From the NCBI GenBank assembly GCA_013289265.1, contig JABDAH010000009.1, forward strand, positions 1 to 32,932: 32,932 nt of DNA, in the 5' to 3' direction. Every line of letters starts with the position of its first letter. The first letter of the stretch is position 1. This stretch comes from Alphaproteobacteria bacterium (lineage in GTDB: Bacteria > Pseudomonadota > Alphaproteobacteria > UBA9219). Below the pieces are notes generated by a model that saw only the letters and a list, made by a program, of their open reading frames with translations, was not told where the DNA came from and did no database searches. Positions 15,827 to 24,957 of the stretch are shown piece after piece. The position numbers and the translations under genes were made by a program.

Positions 15827-16059
15827 GAAATCAAACCAATACAAGGTCAGACAAGTTAATAACCGCACTCACCCGCCGCGAAACTGAGGTTCTTAATTTA
15901 GCCGCACGTGGCCTAAAGTATGATGAAATTGCCAAGGAGCTGCCTATTACAAAAGATACTGCAAAAGCTCATATGGAAAATGCCCGTCATAAATTAGGTG
16001 CAATAAACAAAGCGCATGCCATCGCGCTCGGGGTGACATTTGGTTATGTCAGGCTTTGA
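15823..16059 (+). CDS. HTH-only LuxR/GerE-type regulator
   Basis: 78 residues, essentially just the GerE helix-turn-helix: LTRRETEVLNLAARGLKYDEIAKEL (about 16-40), then DTAKAHMENARHKLGAINKAHA. No receiver or autoinducer domain is present. The start overlaps the HlyD-like stop by four bases (ATGA), so it is made with the exporter. A probable task is to control this operon or the adjacent giant gene, but targets are inference. The usual recognition-helix sequence (TVKxHxxNIxxKL) is altered to TAKAHMENARHKL, still a plausible DNA-binding helix. Confidence 0.85.
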   Translation: MRNQTNTRSDKLITALTRRETEVLNLAARGLKYDEIAKELPITKDTAKAHMENARHKLGAINKAHAIALGVTFGYVRL

Positions 16060-16214
16060 TATAGTTGAGATGCAAGATTTGAGTATATTAGGACTCTATA
16101 TCTGGCTTGATTTGGACATTATGAATGAGTATCAATAAGTGAGCACAAAAACACCATCGAAACAAAAGAAAAAAACCCAATGAATTTTCCATTTTACATG
16201 ACGGAAGCCAATCG

Positions 16215-16877
16215 ATGAAAATGACATATTCTGCATTTCTTTTGCGTCATTTTTTTCTTTTTGGCGCACTTTTTCTTACCGCTTGCGACGCGTATAGTGA
16301 AAATGTTGGGCCGGGAGACAGTGATTATCCAATTAAAAATAGTGCGCCGAAGAAATTTTTAAATATACGAGGAGTTGTAGACCCCTCACTTGATTTAGTT
16401 TTCAAAACATCTTGGAGTGCATCCAATCCTGATTGCAAATATTATACGAGCCGCATTGAAGGTGCGACAAATCCATATAGTATAACTGATCCATTACCAG
16501 TTGATCAGAATGGAGAATCTATTGTAGCTAAAGTCGCTGTTGATGGGATGCTCCCGGGTCGATGTGGTTGGAAATTTTCTGGGATTAGCATGTCAAGTAA
16601 ATCGGGTGGGTTTGGCCAGTCTTTAGTTCAAACTAATACCGATCCTTCATCGTTGGGGACTTCCCCCAATGGCATTATTAATCTTAAATGTGAGCGACAT
16701 ATGAGGACAACCCCACCCCTCGTGCCTGAGCTGGATTGTCGCTGGATTGAACCAGAAGACCAGAAGGCTTCAGTGAGGGGGGGGATTCTTTGGTGGCGTC
16801 CCGAAACTACCGAGTTGCAGTTCAATATCCATAGAGGCATCTGTAAACTTGCGTGGTGTACTGACGCCGATAAGTAA
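16215..16877 (+). CDS. Putative lipoprotein
   Basis: 220 residues with a lipoprotein signal peptide: hydrophobic stretch FFLFGALFLTAC with the lipobox LTAC and acylated cysteine at residue 24. The mature part has six further cysteines (including pairs around CKYY, GRCGW, LKCER and LDCRW), suggesting disulfides in the periplasm or at the surface. No family recognised. It lies between the secretion operon and the giant exoprotein gene, on the same strand, so a link to secretion or surface retention of the exoprotein is possible but unproven. Codon usage is more AT-rich than in the exporter genes. Confidence 0.7.
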   Translation: MKMTYSAFLLRHFFLFGALFLTACDAYSENVGPGDSDYPIKNSAPKKFLNIRGVVDPSLDLVFKTSWSASNPDCKYYTSRIEGATNPYSITDPLPVDQNGESIVAKVAVDGMLPGRCGWKFSGISMSSKSGGFGQSLVQTNTDPSSLGTSPNGIINLKCERHMRTTPPLVPELDCRWIEPEDQKASVRGGILWWRPETTELQFNIHRGICKLAWCTDADK

Positions 16878-16986
16878 CCTTAGGTAGCTTATATATTCAA
16901 CACCTCGCTTGACTTGGCTCCGTTAATAAAACGCACAAGTCCGTATATGTTGTCTCACAACAAATACATTAATTAACCAAATAATT

Positions 16987-17002
16987 TTCCACGAAAGTGG
17001 AA
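16987..17002. promoter_or_regulatory. 16-base dyad upstream of the giant exoprotein gene
   Basis: TTCCAC-GAAA-GTGGAA is a perfect 6-4-6 inverted repeat 66 bases before the ATG at 17069. It could be an operator, perhaps for the LuxR-type protein encoded at 15823, or a small leader hairpin. There is no T-run, so it is not a terminator. Confidence 0.4.
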
Positions 17003-17068
17003 TACCCATAAAAATATAATCATGCAAAACCAAACAGAATAATATTCACTTCTGTATGGAGATTTGCG

Positions 17069-20000
17069 ATGTCTGGAATTAGTGATTTAACAGCTGCTCT
17101 ACTCTCAAAAGCAGCTTACACGCCACTTTCTGCTCTCCAGAACAATCAAGCTGTTTCCGGCCTGCCCGGTTGGCAGGTGGTAACGGCAAACGGCATGTCG
17201 GGCTCATCTACGGATGGCACCGCTCAATTCATGACTTTTGTTAATGGCACAACCCATCAGGCTGTTATTGCCTTTAGAGGTACAGATACGTCCTCACTGG
17301 TAAATGCTTATTACAATCTTGGCTCAGATTTAAATAACACAGCAGCCACAATGTACTCGTCAATCTCAGCTGCGGCACAAACCGCTATAACGAATATACG
17401 TTCAACATATTCTGGCTACGAAATTATGACTGATGGTCATAGTGCTGGCGGCGGTATGGCACAGACATTCTCAGTGATAAATAATCTGGGTGGATACGGT
17501 CAAAACTCACTACCGATTTCACCTGTGACAATAAGCGGAGATAGCAATTTTAGCACCCAATTCTCCTTGTGGCAGCAAAACCATACTTTCTCGGAAGTGA
17601 ACACTGACGGTGATTTAGCCACGAAATGGTATCAGACTCTGCCGATACAGTCGGGACAAAATCCTATGTATCTTGATCCATCACCAACAGTTGTTCCTGG
17701 CCCCTATCAGACGATTGAAACATTTGGCTACAACCTCGCACAAAATGGTGGAGTCAGTGCTGTTGTCGGCAATTCAATAAGTGCATGGGCATTACTGCAA
17801 GCACATTCAATCGACACCGTTATCAATAATCTTCCCAATGTCATCCCATCATCCTCACAGGGTGTCTCGAATCTGGGGTTGTTGTTTAGCGGCCCAGCTG
17901 GAACAACCAGCTACTCCAATTACTATGGTTCCTTTAACGTCAATTCGAATGGCTTGGGCGCTGGAACGATCAGTTTCTATGATGCCACACAGGTACAGAA
18001 AGCCAATCTGCAATATTTCCTTGTTAACGGATCGGGGCCAGTCTGTACAATCACTGATCCGACAGGAGCCGGATCAGTGATTGCAAACGGGCAGATGATC
18101 AATTTCACGGCCCAAAGCAACGTCAGTGTTCCAACAACCGATTCTTCGGGAAACACTGTTATAACTGTTTCTCCTAAAACTGGTACAGCTCCTGCACAGA
18201 CATTCACGATTTCTAATGACGGTGTCATTGGAAATAATGCCGATGGACTCCCATTAAGCAATATCAACGTCGCATCCGATGGAAGTTATACCAATTACAT
18301 AGCTTCGTCAGACAGCATAGCCAGCACAACATATGACGTGTTTGGTCGCCCAACTTCTGGATTGCAGACATTCACTGATGGAAGCCATATTGATACATCC
18401 TACAGCACCGTTTCCAGTAACACATGGATATCGCGGCAAAATATCTACGACAGCAATAATAATCTGATTGGCTCCACAACTTTCAACAAAGATTATACGA
18501 CTGACTGCGTTCAGATAGATCCAGCAACCAATGCAAAATATTACGTTTCACTAGATGCTCAAGGGAATCCTATTCCCGGATCTTCATCTTTTACAGCTGG
18601 GACTGCATCTCAACCTTCCGCATATGCTAAATTTACCAGTGCTGTCATTGACACGCTTGCAACACAACTTATTACGCAAGTTCTCATCAAGAATAATCTG
18701 CCAGCTTCTATCGCAGCGACAGCCTTTGCCAGCGCGACCATTAAGTCAGCGACAGGCGTAGGCTCAACCGGGAACTTCAACTTAGATTTTGCAAACTCTG
18801 TCGTGGGTATTGCTGGCGGCATCGGCGGTTCAACTCTTGGGGCGCTGGTTGCAAAAAATCTTGGGTTACCCACGCAAGTTGGATCGCTTGTCGGTGGGAT
18901 TGGCGGCAATCTTTTGACACAGGCCGTCGTTAACGAAGCTTCAGAAGCGATGGGGCTTGGGACGCTTACCAGCGTCACTTTCGCAGATTCGGCGGAAATG
19001 GCAGGCCAATTTAGTTCGGGTTTAGCTGGAGCGGGCGGTGGTCTCCTAGGTACTTACCTAGGAGGTCTCGTCAGCGGCAACACAAGCGCCGACGCTCAGA
19101 TTGGCGGAGCCGTAGGCGGAGCTGCAGGCGGAGTTATCGGCTCACTTATTCCTGTTATCGGCACATTTATCGGCGCGCTTATTGGCTCCTTTATTGGCGA
19201 TCTTATAGGCGGCTTGTTCGACACCGGTAGTGGTAAGCCCTTCGTCCAAGGCGAAATCGCTGTTGTTAATGGGCAATTTCAGGTGATTGGCGCCGCAGAA
19301 GATAACGGCAGCAACATTCAGGATGCTTATGCGATTGGTAATTCGATTTCGAACTACCTCAATCAAATTCTTGGGACTATTGGCGGAACCGCAACCAGTT
19401 CGCAGTCTTGGTGGGTTGGTTATCACGCGGAAAGAGGGTTTTCTTTTCAAGCAGGCCAAACCGCCCAGTACTTTTCAAACCTGAATGATGCCGTCCAATA
19501 TGCGACGTACAATTTATTGCGTAGCGTTCAAATCTCCGGCGGCAACCCAATGATGGTGTGGGAGCTGCAGAACAGCACAGCAACCAATATCAGTGACTTG
19601 TTAAGTGACCTAGGTATTGCCCAAAACTATCAGCTCATTTCCACAACCCCGCTTGCAGTTCAAACAGCGGTTGCTGCATCTGGTGATATCACGCAGTACC
19701 AAAACCTTCAGAACCAAGTTTCTTTAGCACAAACTAAAGGGCTCAACCGCCTATCCTATGACGGCACGACCCTGACCATCACTACGACGGCGGCGCAGAT
19801 TACAGGTGATTTGAACACATTGGGACATATGCAGGGCACAAGTTATAAGTTTGCCTTTGCTGATACAGGCGCGAACATACTCTCCAACCTTAGTATGTTA
19901 GAGGCGCAAGCGGTCGCAGGACATTTGGTTTCAGTTTCGGCAACGGACACCACGCCACCAACCCTTTCATTCTCGGTAACGCAGGTTACCAGCAATATTG

Positions 20001-23000
20001 ACGCGCTCAAATTGCTGAAAGGGTCTTTTGTCCTGAAAGTCACGGATACGGCTGCAAATGTTGTGGCGAACCTTGCCACTTTACAGACATTGGCATCGGT
20101 AAATGCGCTTACCTCCATAATTCTGACGGGTACCGGCACCCAAACTTTGAGCATCTCTGCCCTGCAACTGCTCAATGACGCAACTGCGTTGAATAAAATA
20201 ACGACTGCCTATAATTACGCTATCACGGATACCGCGGCAAATATCTCAAATGCTTTTGCCAATCTGGTAACCGCACAAGCAGGAGGACATCTGCTATCTG
20301 TCACAACAACAGATGCGGGTACAGCGGTGTTAAAGATCACTGTCGATCAAGCAACCAACCAGACAGCTACGCTGGCAAAATTTACCAAAGCCTACAATTA
20401 CACCCTTGTTGATACCGGTGCTCATATCGCCACTAATCTCGCTGGATGGCAGACAAATGCTGCATCCGGCAAGCTTGTGTCCATTACCTTAACCGACCCC
20501 ACAACAGCGAACATTTCTGTAACGCTTGCCCAAACAACCTCTTACTCTACGGTACTTTCCATGCTCTCAGGCCAAGCCACACTTAATGTAACAGGCGTCC
20601 AACCTAATGTGACGACGACTATTCCCGGAACAGGATTTACCATCCCGCTCGCGGTCAACGACACCGTTCAGGGTGTAGGGACAAATACCTATACGAGCAG
20701 CCTCAGTGGTAAGCCTGTTGCTGTGACGCTGACAAACACCAAGGCGGTTGTAGATGCTTCAGGCAATGTCACCTTCACGACGCCTTTAACCGGATTTGGT
20801 TCAAGCGTACTACGTATCGGCACAAACGGTACGGCTACACTTACCCTTGGCAGTGATGTTCTGACATTCCAAAACAACGCGCTGCAATCTGTTTCTTACA
20901 GTAACGGCGCGTTTAATTTCGGCGTCGTTCCCACCTCCAGCACCTATGCCGAAACCATTACTTGGAATCCGACCACTGGTTTGGCAAACCTTGTGATTAC
21001 CCCAGATGGCAAATCCCCAATCACAACGTCGCTTGGCCAGGTTAACCCCGGCACGGCGTTTATCGTTAACGGCTCGACTATTACAAATACCAACGCGAGT
21101 GCACAGAAGCTGCTTTCTACCAGTATCAATACGGATGGAACTCAAGTTGATACCACCTACAATTATGCAGGGGGCACTAACAAAGACACGGCCATCACCC
21201 TCAACACCGATGGCAAGCAAACTTCTATTCGCTACGATCATACGGATGGAAGCTCTTATACAACTTTCACCAATCCGGCCAATCAGGCTGTCATTGCAAA
21301 TTTGACAATCAACGTCGATGGCTCGGGCTCGATCAGCACAGCCAATAATCAGACCGTCACCTTTGCAAAACAAAATGTAGCAAGCGCCTCCACCGGAACG
21401 GCGGGAGATATTTTACTGACGCTGAAGACAGCGTCAGGAACCGGCATCACTGAAACGATTGATCTCTCAAATGGACAGATTGCATCGGTTATAAACAGCA
21501 ATTCGCTCATTTATACACTTGCCAATGCTGGGGCATCCGTTGATGCATCAGGCAATGTAACTATTACCGGAGGTGGCAGCACACTTGTTCTGCCTGCCAA
21601 CGGCTCTAACGCTACTTTCACCGTTGGTACCGCAGTACTTCCTTTCCCACAAAGTGTTTTGCAATCGGTATCATCGGTAAATGGCGCTTACCAGTTTGGT
21701 CTGGTACCTTCGGCTTACGGCTTTGCTGAAACCTTAACGTGGAATCCGACCACCGGTGTGATGAACCTCCTCATGACCCCAGCAGGAGGCTCGCCTGCGA
21801 CAACCTCGCTGGGTCTTTTCAATCCGGGAGATATCTTGAGTATTTCTGGACCCACCATCAGCACCAAAACGTCGACTGGCACGGCTAAATCCTCGACCAC
21901 GATCAATCCCGATGGTAGCCAGTCAAATACCTTCAATAACGGTGCTGGTGCTTTACATGTTGCATCGGACGGCACGACGGTCTTTGTCTATGGCAGTGAC
22001 CAGCTGACATTCAAGCCGAACGTTTTACTGTCCTCCACAAGCTCGGGCGGTATATTTACATTCAACATCACGACACCATCCAGCGCCTATACGGAAAGTG
22101 TTACTTGGAATCCGACAACAGGTATGGCTAACCTTGTCCTGACAGCGAGTGGCAAATCACCTGTCACAACATCATTGGGTCAGGTCAATCCCGGTACCGT
22201 CTTTATGGTGTCTGGCGCAACTATCAGTAACACTAATGCATCAGCTCAGTTGCTGCAATCAACCACGATCAATCCCGATGGCAGCCAGACTGGCACGGTC
22301 TATGCCTATACTGGCACTATTAAGGACACGATCACGGCCCTCAACAACTCCGGCCAACAGACTTCGATCCGTTGGGATCATACTGACGGTACTTCCTACA
22401 CCAGCTTTACTAACCCGGCTAATCAGGCAGTGATCGCTAACTTCTCCCTAAATGCTGATGGATCAGGTTATGTGGCGACCAATAATAACCAGACGATCAA
22501 CTTTGCTACCCATAATATAGCAAGTGTTTCGATAGGCACTGCTGGTGATACCATTCTGACCATCAAGACGCAGTCCGGCATCACTGAAACTCTTGATCTA
22601 TCGAGCGGAAAGATCGTCTCAACGGTCAATGGCAATGCTTTAACCTACACATTGGCGAGCGCAGGAGCCTCAATCGATGCTTCCGGCAATACCACCATCA
22701 CCGGTGGGGGCAGCACTATCCTCATTCCGGCCAATGGCTCGAATGCACTCTTCAAGGTTGGTCAGGATAGTCTGTCATTCCCGCAAAACGCCTTGCAAAC
22801 ATTGTCATCGGTAAGCGGCGTTTATATGTTCGGCGTAACTTCGTCGGTGACGGGCTATAACGAGACGATCAGCTGGAATCCTGCCAACGGTATGGCAAAT
22901 CTGATTTTAACGCCAACTGCCGGAGGAACAGCAATCACGACCTCGATTGGTCAGATCAATCCGGGCAATGTTTTGACCATCTCTGGCAACATCCTTTCTA

Positions 23001-24379
23001 TAACTAGCTCGACCGGATCCGCAATCGTTTCTAATGAGATCTATTTGGACGGTAGTCAGTTAAACATCTTCCATAACAATACCGCCACCGTGAATGAGAC
23101 CGTTACATCTATCAACGCCGCCGGTCAAACAACGTCGGTGCGCTGGGATAATCACGATGGCTCGCAATATACCAGCTATTACGTACCTGCTACGGGAGCC
23201 ATATTGGCTAATCGTCAGGTCAATGCCGATGGTTCGGGCTATGTTGCTACAGCCAACAACCACACAGTTACTGTTGCCGCAGGTAACGTGTTTAAAGTCT
23301 CTTCGGACAGTTCTGGGAATCCGCTCGTTACCATCAACAATCTATCAGGCAATCAGTTGACGCAGACGCTTGATGTGCAGGCAAGCCAGATTGCTTCGAC
23401 AATTAATGGTCGAACATTGACTTATGTTCTGCCTAATCCGAGCATTTCCTATGACGGTTCCGGCAATTTGACCTTAGTATCGTCGGGCAGCACGCTTGTG
23501 CTTCCAGCGAACGGTTCAAATTATAACTTTAGCGTCGGCCAAGACACCATCAGTCTTGATCCGGCATCGACAACCGTTATCACCCCAAATGGAGTTGGGT
23601 ATAATTTCACTTTGGTATCGGCTGCCGGTGCAGGCACTAGTGAGTATGTGAACTGGAACCCGCAGACTGGTATTGCAACACTCAATATGGTGGCCGCAAA
23701 CGGTACAAATACACAAACCAACATGGGATATATCGATCCCGGTTTTGTGCTGAAGGTTAACAGTATCATCATTACCAATACCAACGCTTCCGGCCAGGTG
23801 ATCGGCTCCTACGCTGTAGAAGGAAATGGTTCAGTAGTATCGACAGCGCTCAATTCAACGACAACCTATGCCGCATCAAACAGTTTGTTAGGTCTGGCAA
23901 CAGGCGTGACAGCTTCTATTACAGGAAGTGGTGATACAATCTTCGCAAGCACTGGTGACGCCATCACCAATACCGGTAATGCTGCCAATACTTACGTTTA
24001 CGGCAGTGGATTTGGTACGCAAACACTCAACAATGCCGGTACAACGACGGGTAGCGCCAAAGGATCGTTACAATTCAGTCCCGGCATTACGGATGAAAAT
24101 CTGTGGCTTAAGCAAGTTGGTAACAATCTGGAGATCGATCAGATCGGAACCACCAATAAGATCACCATTTCTGGCTGGTTTACCAACGCAAGTTCGCAAG
24201 TCAGCAACATTCAGACCAAGGGTGACGGATTAAAACTGGATAGCGGTGTTGTCCAGCTTCTTAGTGCCATGGCTACTTACTCTTCAAGCCACAGTGGGTT
24301 TAATCCGACCACGGCGGGAACAGCTATGCCGACCGACACCGCACTACAAAATGCGATTGCCGCAAGCTGGCATCGTTAG
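17069..24379 (+). CDS. Giant repeat-containing exoprotein with lipase-like N terminus, type I secretion substrate
   Basis: 2436 residues. N terminus (about 1-200) is lipase class 3-like: AVIAFRGTDTS, then the nucleophile elbow GHSAGG with Ser125. A glycine-zipper, hydrophobic stretch follows (about 570-720). Four repeats of exactly 61 residues are marked by DTGAN, DTAAN, DTAAN and DTGAH at D932, D993, D1054 and D1115. Five copies of a long beta-type repeat centre on WNPTTG-like motifs (W1299, W1558, W1680, W1936, W2196). The C terminus (about 2330-2436: NNLEIDQIGTTNKITISGWF, then a tail ending AIAASWHR) matches the end of haemolysin-type type I substrates. Canonical GGxGxD calcium repeats are essentially absent. 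There is no N-terminal signal peptide, as expected for type I export. GGAG lies 8 bases before the ATG. Probably a surface or released adhesin/lipolytic protein; enzymatic activity is inference. Confidence 0.85.
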   Translation: MSGISDLTAALLSKAAYTPLSALQNNQAVSGLPGWQVVTANGMSGSSTDGTAQFMTFVNGTTHQAVIAFRGTDTSSLVNAYYNLGSDLNNTAATMYSSISAAAQTAITNIRSTYSGYEIMTDGHSAGGGMAQTFSVINNLGGYGQNSLPISPVTISGDSNFSTQFSLWQQNHTFSEVNTDGDLATKWYQTLPIQSGQNPMYLDPSPTVVPGPYQTIETFGYNLAQNGGVSAVVGNSISAWALLQAHSIDTVINNLPNVIPSSSQGVSNLGLLFSGPAGTTSYSNYYGSFNVNSNGLGAGTISFYDATQVQKANLQYFLVNGSGPVCTITDPTGAGSVIANGQMINFTAQSNVSVPTTDSSGNTVITVSPKTGTAPAQTFTISNDGVIGNNADGLPLSNINVASDGSYTNYIASSDSIASTTYDVFGRPTSGLQTFTDGSHIDTSYSTVSSNTWISRQNIYDSNNNLIGSTTFNKDYTTDCVQIDPATNAKYYVSLDAQGNPIPGSSSFTAGTASQPSAYAKFTSAVIDTLATQLITQVLIKNNLPASIAATAFASATIKSATGVGSTGNFNLDFANSVVGIAGGIGGSTLGALVAKNLGLPTQVGSLVGGIGGNLLTQAVVNEASEAMGLGTLTSVTFADSAEMAGQFSSGLAGAGGGLLGTYLGGLVSGNTSADAQIGGAVGGAAGGVIGSLIPVIGTFIGALIGSFIGDLIGGLFDTGSGKPFVQGEIAVVNGQFQVIGAAEDNGSNIQDAYAIGNSISNYLNQILGTIGGTATSSQSWWVGYHAERGFSFQAGQTAQYFSNLNDAVQYATYNLLRSVQISGGNPMMVWELQNSTATNISDLLSDLGIAQNYQLISTTPLAVQTAVAASGDITQYQNLQNQVSLAQTKGLNRLSYDGTTLTITTTAAQITGDLNTLGHMQGTSYKFAFADTGANILSNLSMLEAQAVAGHLVSVSATDTTPPTLSFSVTQVTSNIDALKLLKGSFVLKVTDTAANVVANLATLQTLASVNALTSIILTGTGTQTLSISALQLLNDATALNKITTAYNYAITDTAANISNAFANLVTAQAGGHLLSVTTTDAGTAVLKITVDQATNQTATLAKFTKAYNYTLVDTGAHIATNLAGWQTNAASGKLVSITLTDPTTANISVTLAQTTSYSTVLSMLSGQATLNVTGVQPNVTTTIPGTGFTIPLAVNDTVQGVGTNTYTSSLSGKPVAVTLTNTKAVVDASGNVTFTTPLTGFGSSVLRIGTNGTATLTLGSDVLTFQNNALQSVSYSNGAFNFGVVPTSSTYAETITWNPTTGLANLVITPDGKSPITTSLGQVNPGTAFIVNGSTITNTNASAQKLLSTSINTDGTQVDTTYNYAGGTNKDTAITLNTDGKQTSIRYDHTDGSSYTTFTNPANQAVIANLTINVDGSGSISTANNQTVTFAKQNVASASTGTAGDILLTLKTASGTGITETIDLSNGQIASVINSNSLIYTLANAGASVDASGNVTITGGGSTLVLPANGSNATFTVGTAVLPFPQSVLQSVSSVNGAYQFGLVPSAYGFAETLTWNPTTGVMNLLMTPAGGSPATTSLGLFNPGDILSISGPTISTKTSTGTAKSSTTINPDGSQSNTFNNGAGALHVASDGTTVFVYGSDQLTFKPNVLLSSTSSGGIFTFNITTPSSAYTESVTWNPTTGMANLVLTASGKSPVTTSLGQVNPGTVFMVSGATISNTNASAQLLQSTTINPDGSQTGTVYAYTGTIKDTITALNNSGQQTSIRWDHTDGTSYTSFTNPANQAVIANFSLNADGSGYVATNNNQTINFATHNIASVSIGTAGDTILTIKTQSGITETLDLSSGKIVSTVNGNALTYTLASAGASIDASGNTTITGGGSTILIPANGSNALFKVGQDSLSFPQNALQTLSSVSGVYMFGVTSSVTGYNETISWNPANGMANLILTPTAGGTAITTSIGQINPGNVLTISGNILSITSSTGSAIVSNEIYLDGSQLNIFHNNTATVNETVTSINAAGQTTSVRWDNHDGSQYTSYYVPATGAILANRQVNADGSGYVATANNHTVTVAAGNVFKVSSDSSGNPLVTINNLSGNQLTQTLDVQASQIASTINGRTLTYVLPNPSISYDGSGNLTLVSSGSTLVLPANGSNYNFSVGQDTISLDPASTTVITPNGVGYNFTLVSAAGAGTSEYVNWNPQTGIATLNMVAANGTNTQTNMGYIDPGFVLKVNSIIITNTNASGQVIGSYAVEGNGSVVSTALNSTTTYAASNSLLGLATGVTASITGSGDTIFASTGDAITNTGNAANTYVYGSGFGTQTLNNAGTTTGSAKGSLQFSPGITDENLWLKQVGNNLEIDQIGTTNKITISGWFTNASSQVSNIQTKGDGLKLDSGVVQLLSAMATYSSSHSGFNPTTAGTAMPTDTALQNAIAASWHR
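19756..20590 (+). repeat. Four 61-residue coding repeats (DTxAN type)
   Basis: Coding repeats with a period of exactly 183 bases: the marker aspartate codons lie at 19862, 20045, 20228 and 20411. Each unit reads roughly D-T-x-A-N/H-I/V, a helix with a spaced pattern of L and A, then S-I/V-x-L/T-T-D. Such units are common in large type I substrates of Rhizobiales and relatives. Confidence 0.8.
20640..23870 (+). repeat. Long beta-type coding repeats, five copies, one shortened
   Basis: Unit marker tryptophan codons (in WNPTTG-like motifs) lie at 20963, 21740, 22106, 22874 and 23654, giving spacings of 259, 122, 256 and 260 codons. A full unit has two halves: A (beta segment with WNPTTG and TTSLGQVNPG) and B (TSIRYDHTDG, FTNPANQAVIAN, NADGSGY, NNQT). 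Copies 1, 3 and 4 carry A and B; copy 2 has A only; copy 5 has A followed by the C-terminal region. Confidence 0.8.
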
Positions 24380-24388
24380 ATCGGATCA

Positions 24389-24423
24389 CAGACGGTTGAT
24401 GGCAACAAGCTATCAACCATCTG
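24389..24423 (+). terminator. Stem-loop after the giant gene, possible terminator
   Basis: CAGACGGTTGAT (24389-24400) pairs with ATCAACCATCTG (24412-24423) with one mismatch, starting 10 bases after the stop codon. There is no T-run after it, so it is either a weak terminator or an mRNA-end stabiliser. Confidence 0.4.
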
Positions 24424-24495
24424 TACTGACCGGGCGCTTCTCAAATGGCGCAATACAAATTTTGATTAAACAAAAATTAGAGAGTTGCTACACGA

Positions 24496-24609
24496 TTATC
24501 GGCGGATCAAGGGGTTTAGCTTTGGGTCTTTTTTGAGGTCTTCCAGAAGGTTTGTCAGAATACCTGTCTTGGGATCGGTGTAATGATCGCTGTTAGAATA
24601 TTTGGTCAT
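24496..24609 (-). pseudogene. Truncated fic gene (VbhT-like N terminus)
   Basis: 37 codons reading MTKYSNSDHYTDPKTGILTN, then LLEDLKKDP and a stop. This matches the opening of VbhT-type Fic AMP-transferases (Y-x-x-x-D-x-YTDPxTGxxxNLL), but the reading departs from the family right after NLL. The catalytic HxFxxGNGR motif and the rest of the gene are missing. The start overlaps the end of the antitoxin gene by 17 bases, the normal antitoxin-toxin order. It is a remnant that cannot make an active toxin. Confidence 0.7.
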
Positions 24610-24781
24610 GATGGAAGCGGGCATGGGCGGCGGCTAGCGCTTCGGCGGTAGTGATTTCGCCGCGCGTAACGCGTTGCAGATCAGCAAGCGCCTCCGGCGG
24701 CACGACCAGACCTTCGAGCATTTGCTGCGCGAGCGCATGTTCAAAAGCGCGTCGGTTCTTCAAAATTTCGATGTCGGTCAT
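24593..24781 (-). CDS. VbhA-like antitoxin of a Fic toxin-antitoxin pair (orphan)
   Basis: 62 residues from the ATG at 24781 (a longer frame to 24820 lacks support). The sequence RRAFEHALAQQMLEGLVVPPEALADLQRVTRGEITTAEALAA follows the VbhA antitoxin pattern: an inhibitory helix ending in E-G, then a helix and the conserved GEIT-x-x-EA. The expected S/T four residues before the E of the inhibitory motif is Q here, so inhibition might be weakened. VbhA proteins block Fic enzymes by placing this glutamate in the ATP site. The cognate fic gene downstream is truncated, so this antitoxin is an orphan. Confidence 0.7.
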   Translation of the reverse strand: MTDIEILKNRRAFEHALAQQMLEGLVVPPEALADLQRVTRGEITTAEALAAAHARFHHDQIF

Positions 24782-24957
24782 GCTTAATACCCCACATTGC
24801 CACACCAAATATTGTACCACAGAACCTCTTAAAAAGAATATGAAAAAGCTCTTGCTAACCCTTTATTTACAAGGATTTTTCATCAAATAAAGAAAGCCAG
24901 CTCAAGTCTTTTCTAACTTAATTTCACCCGTACGATTTCCTTACCGTTCCATGCGTG

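Noticed and set aside
20810..21373. Long minus-strand frames inside the giant gene
   Set aside because: They mirror the repeats of the plus-strand gene and have no ribosome-binding sites; shadows.
19740..23870. CRISPR array
   Set aside because: The repeats here are coding, diverged and long (183 or about 777 bases), and no short regular repeat-spacer pattern was seen anywhere in the window.
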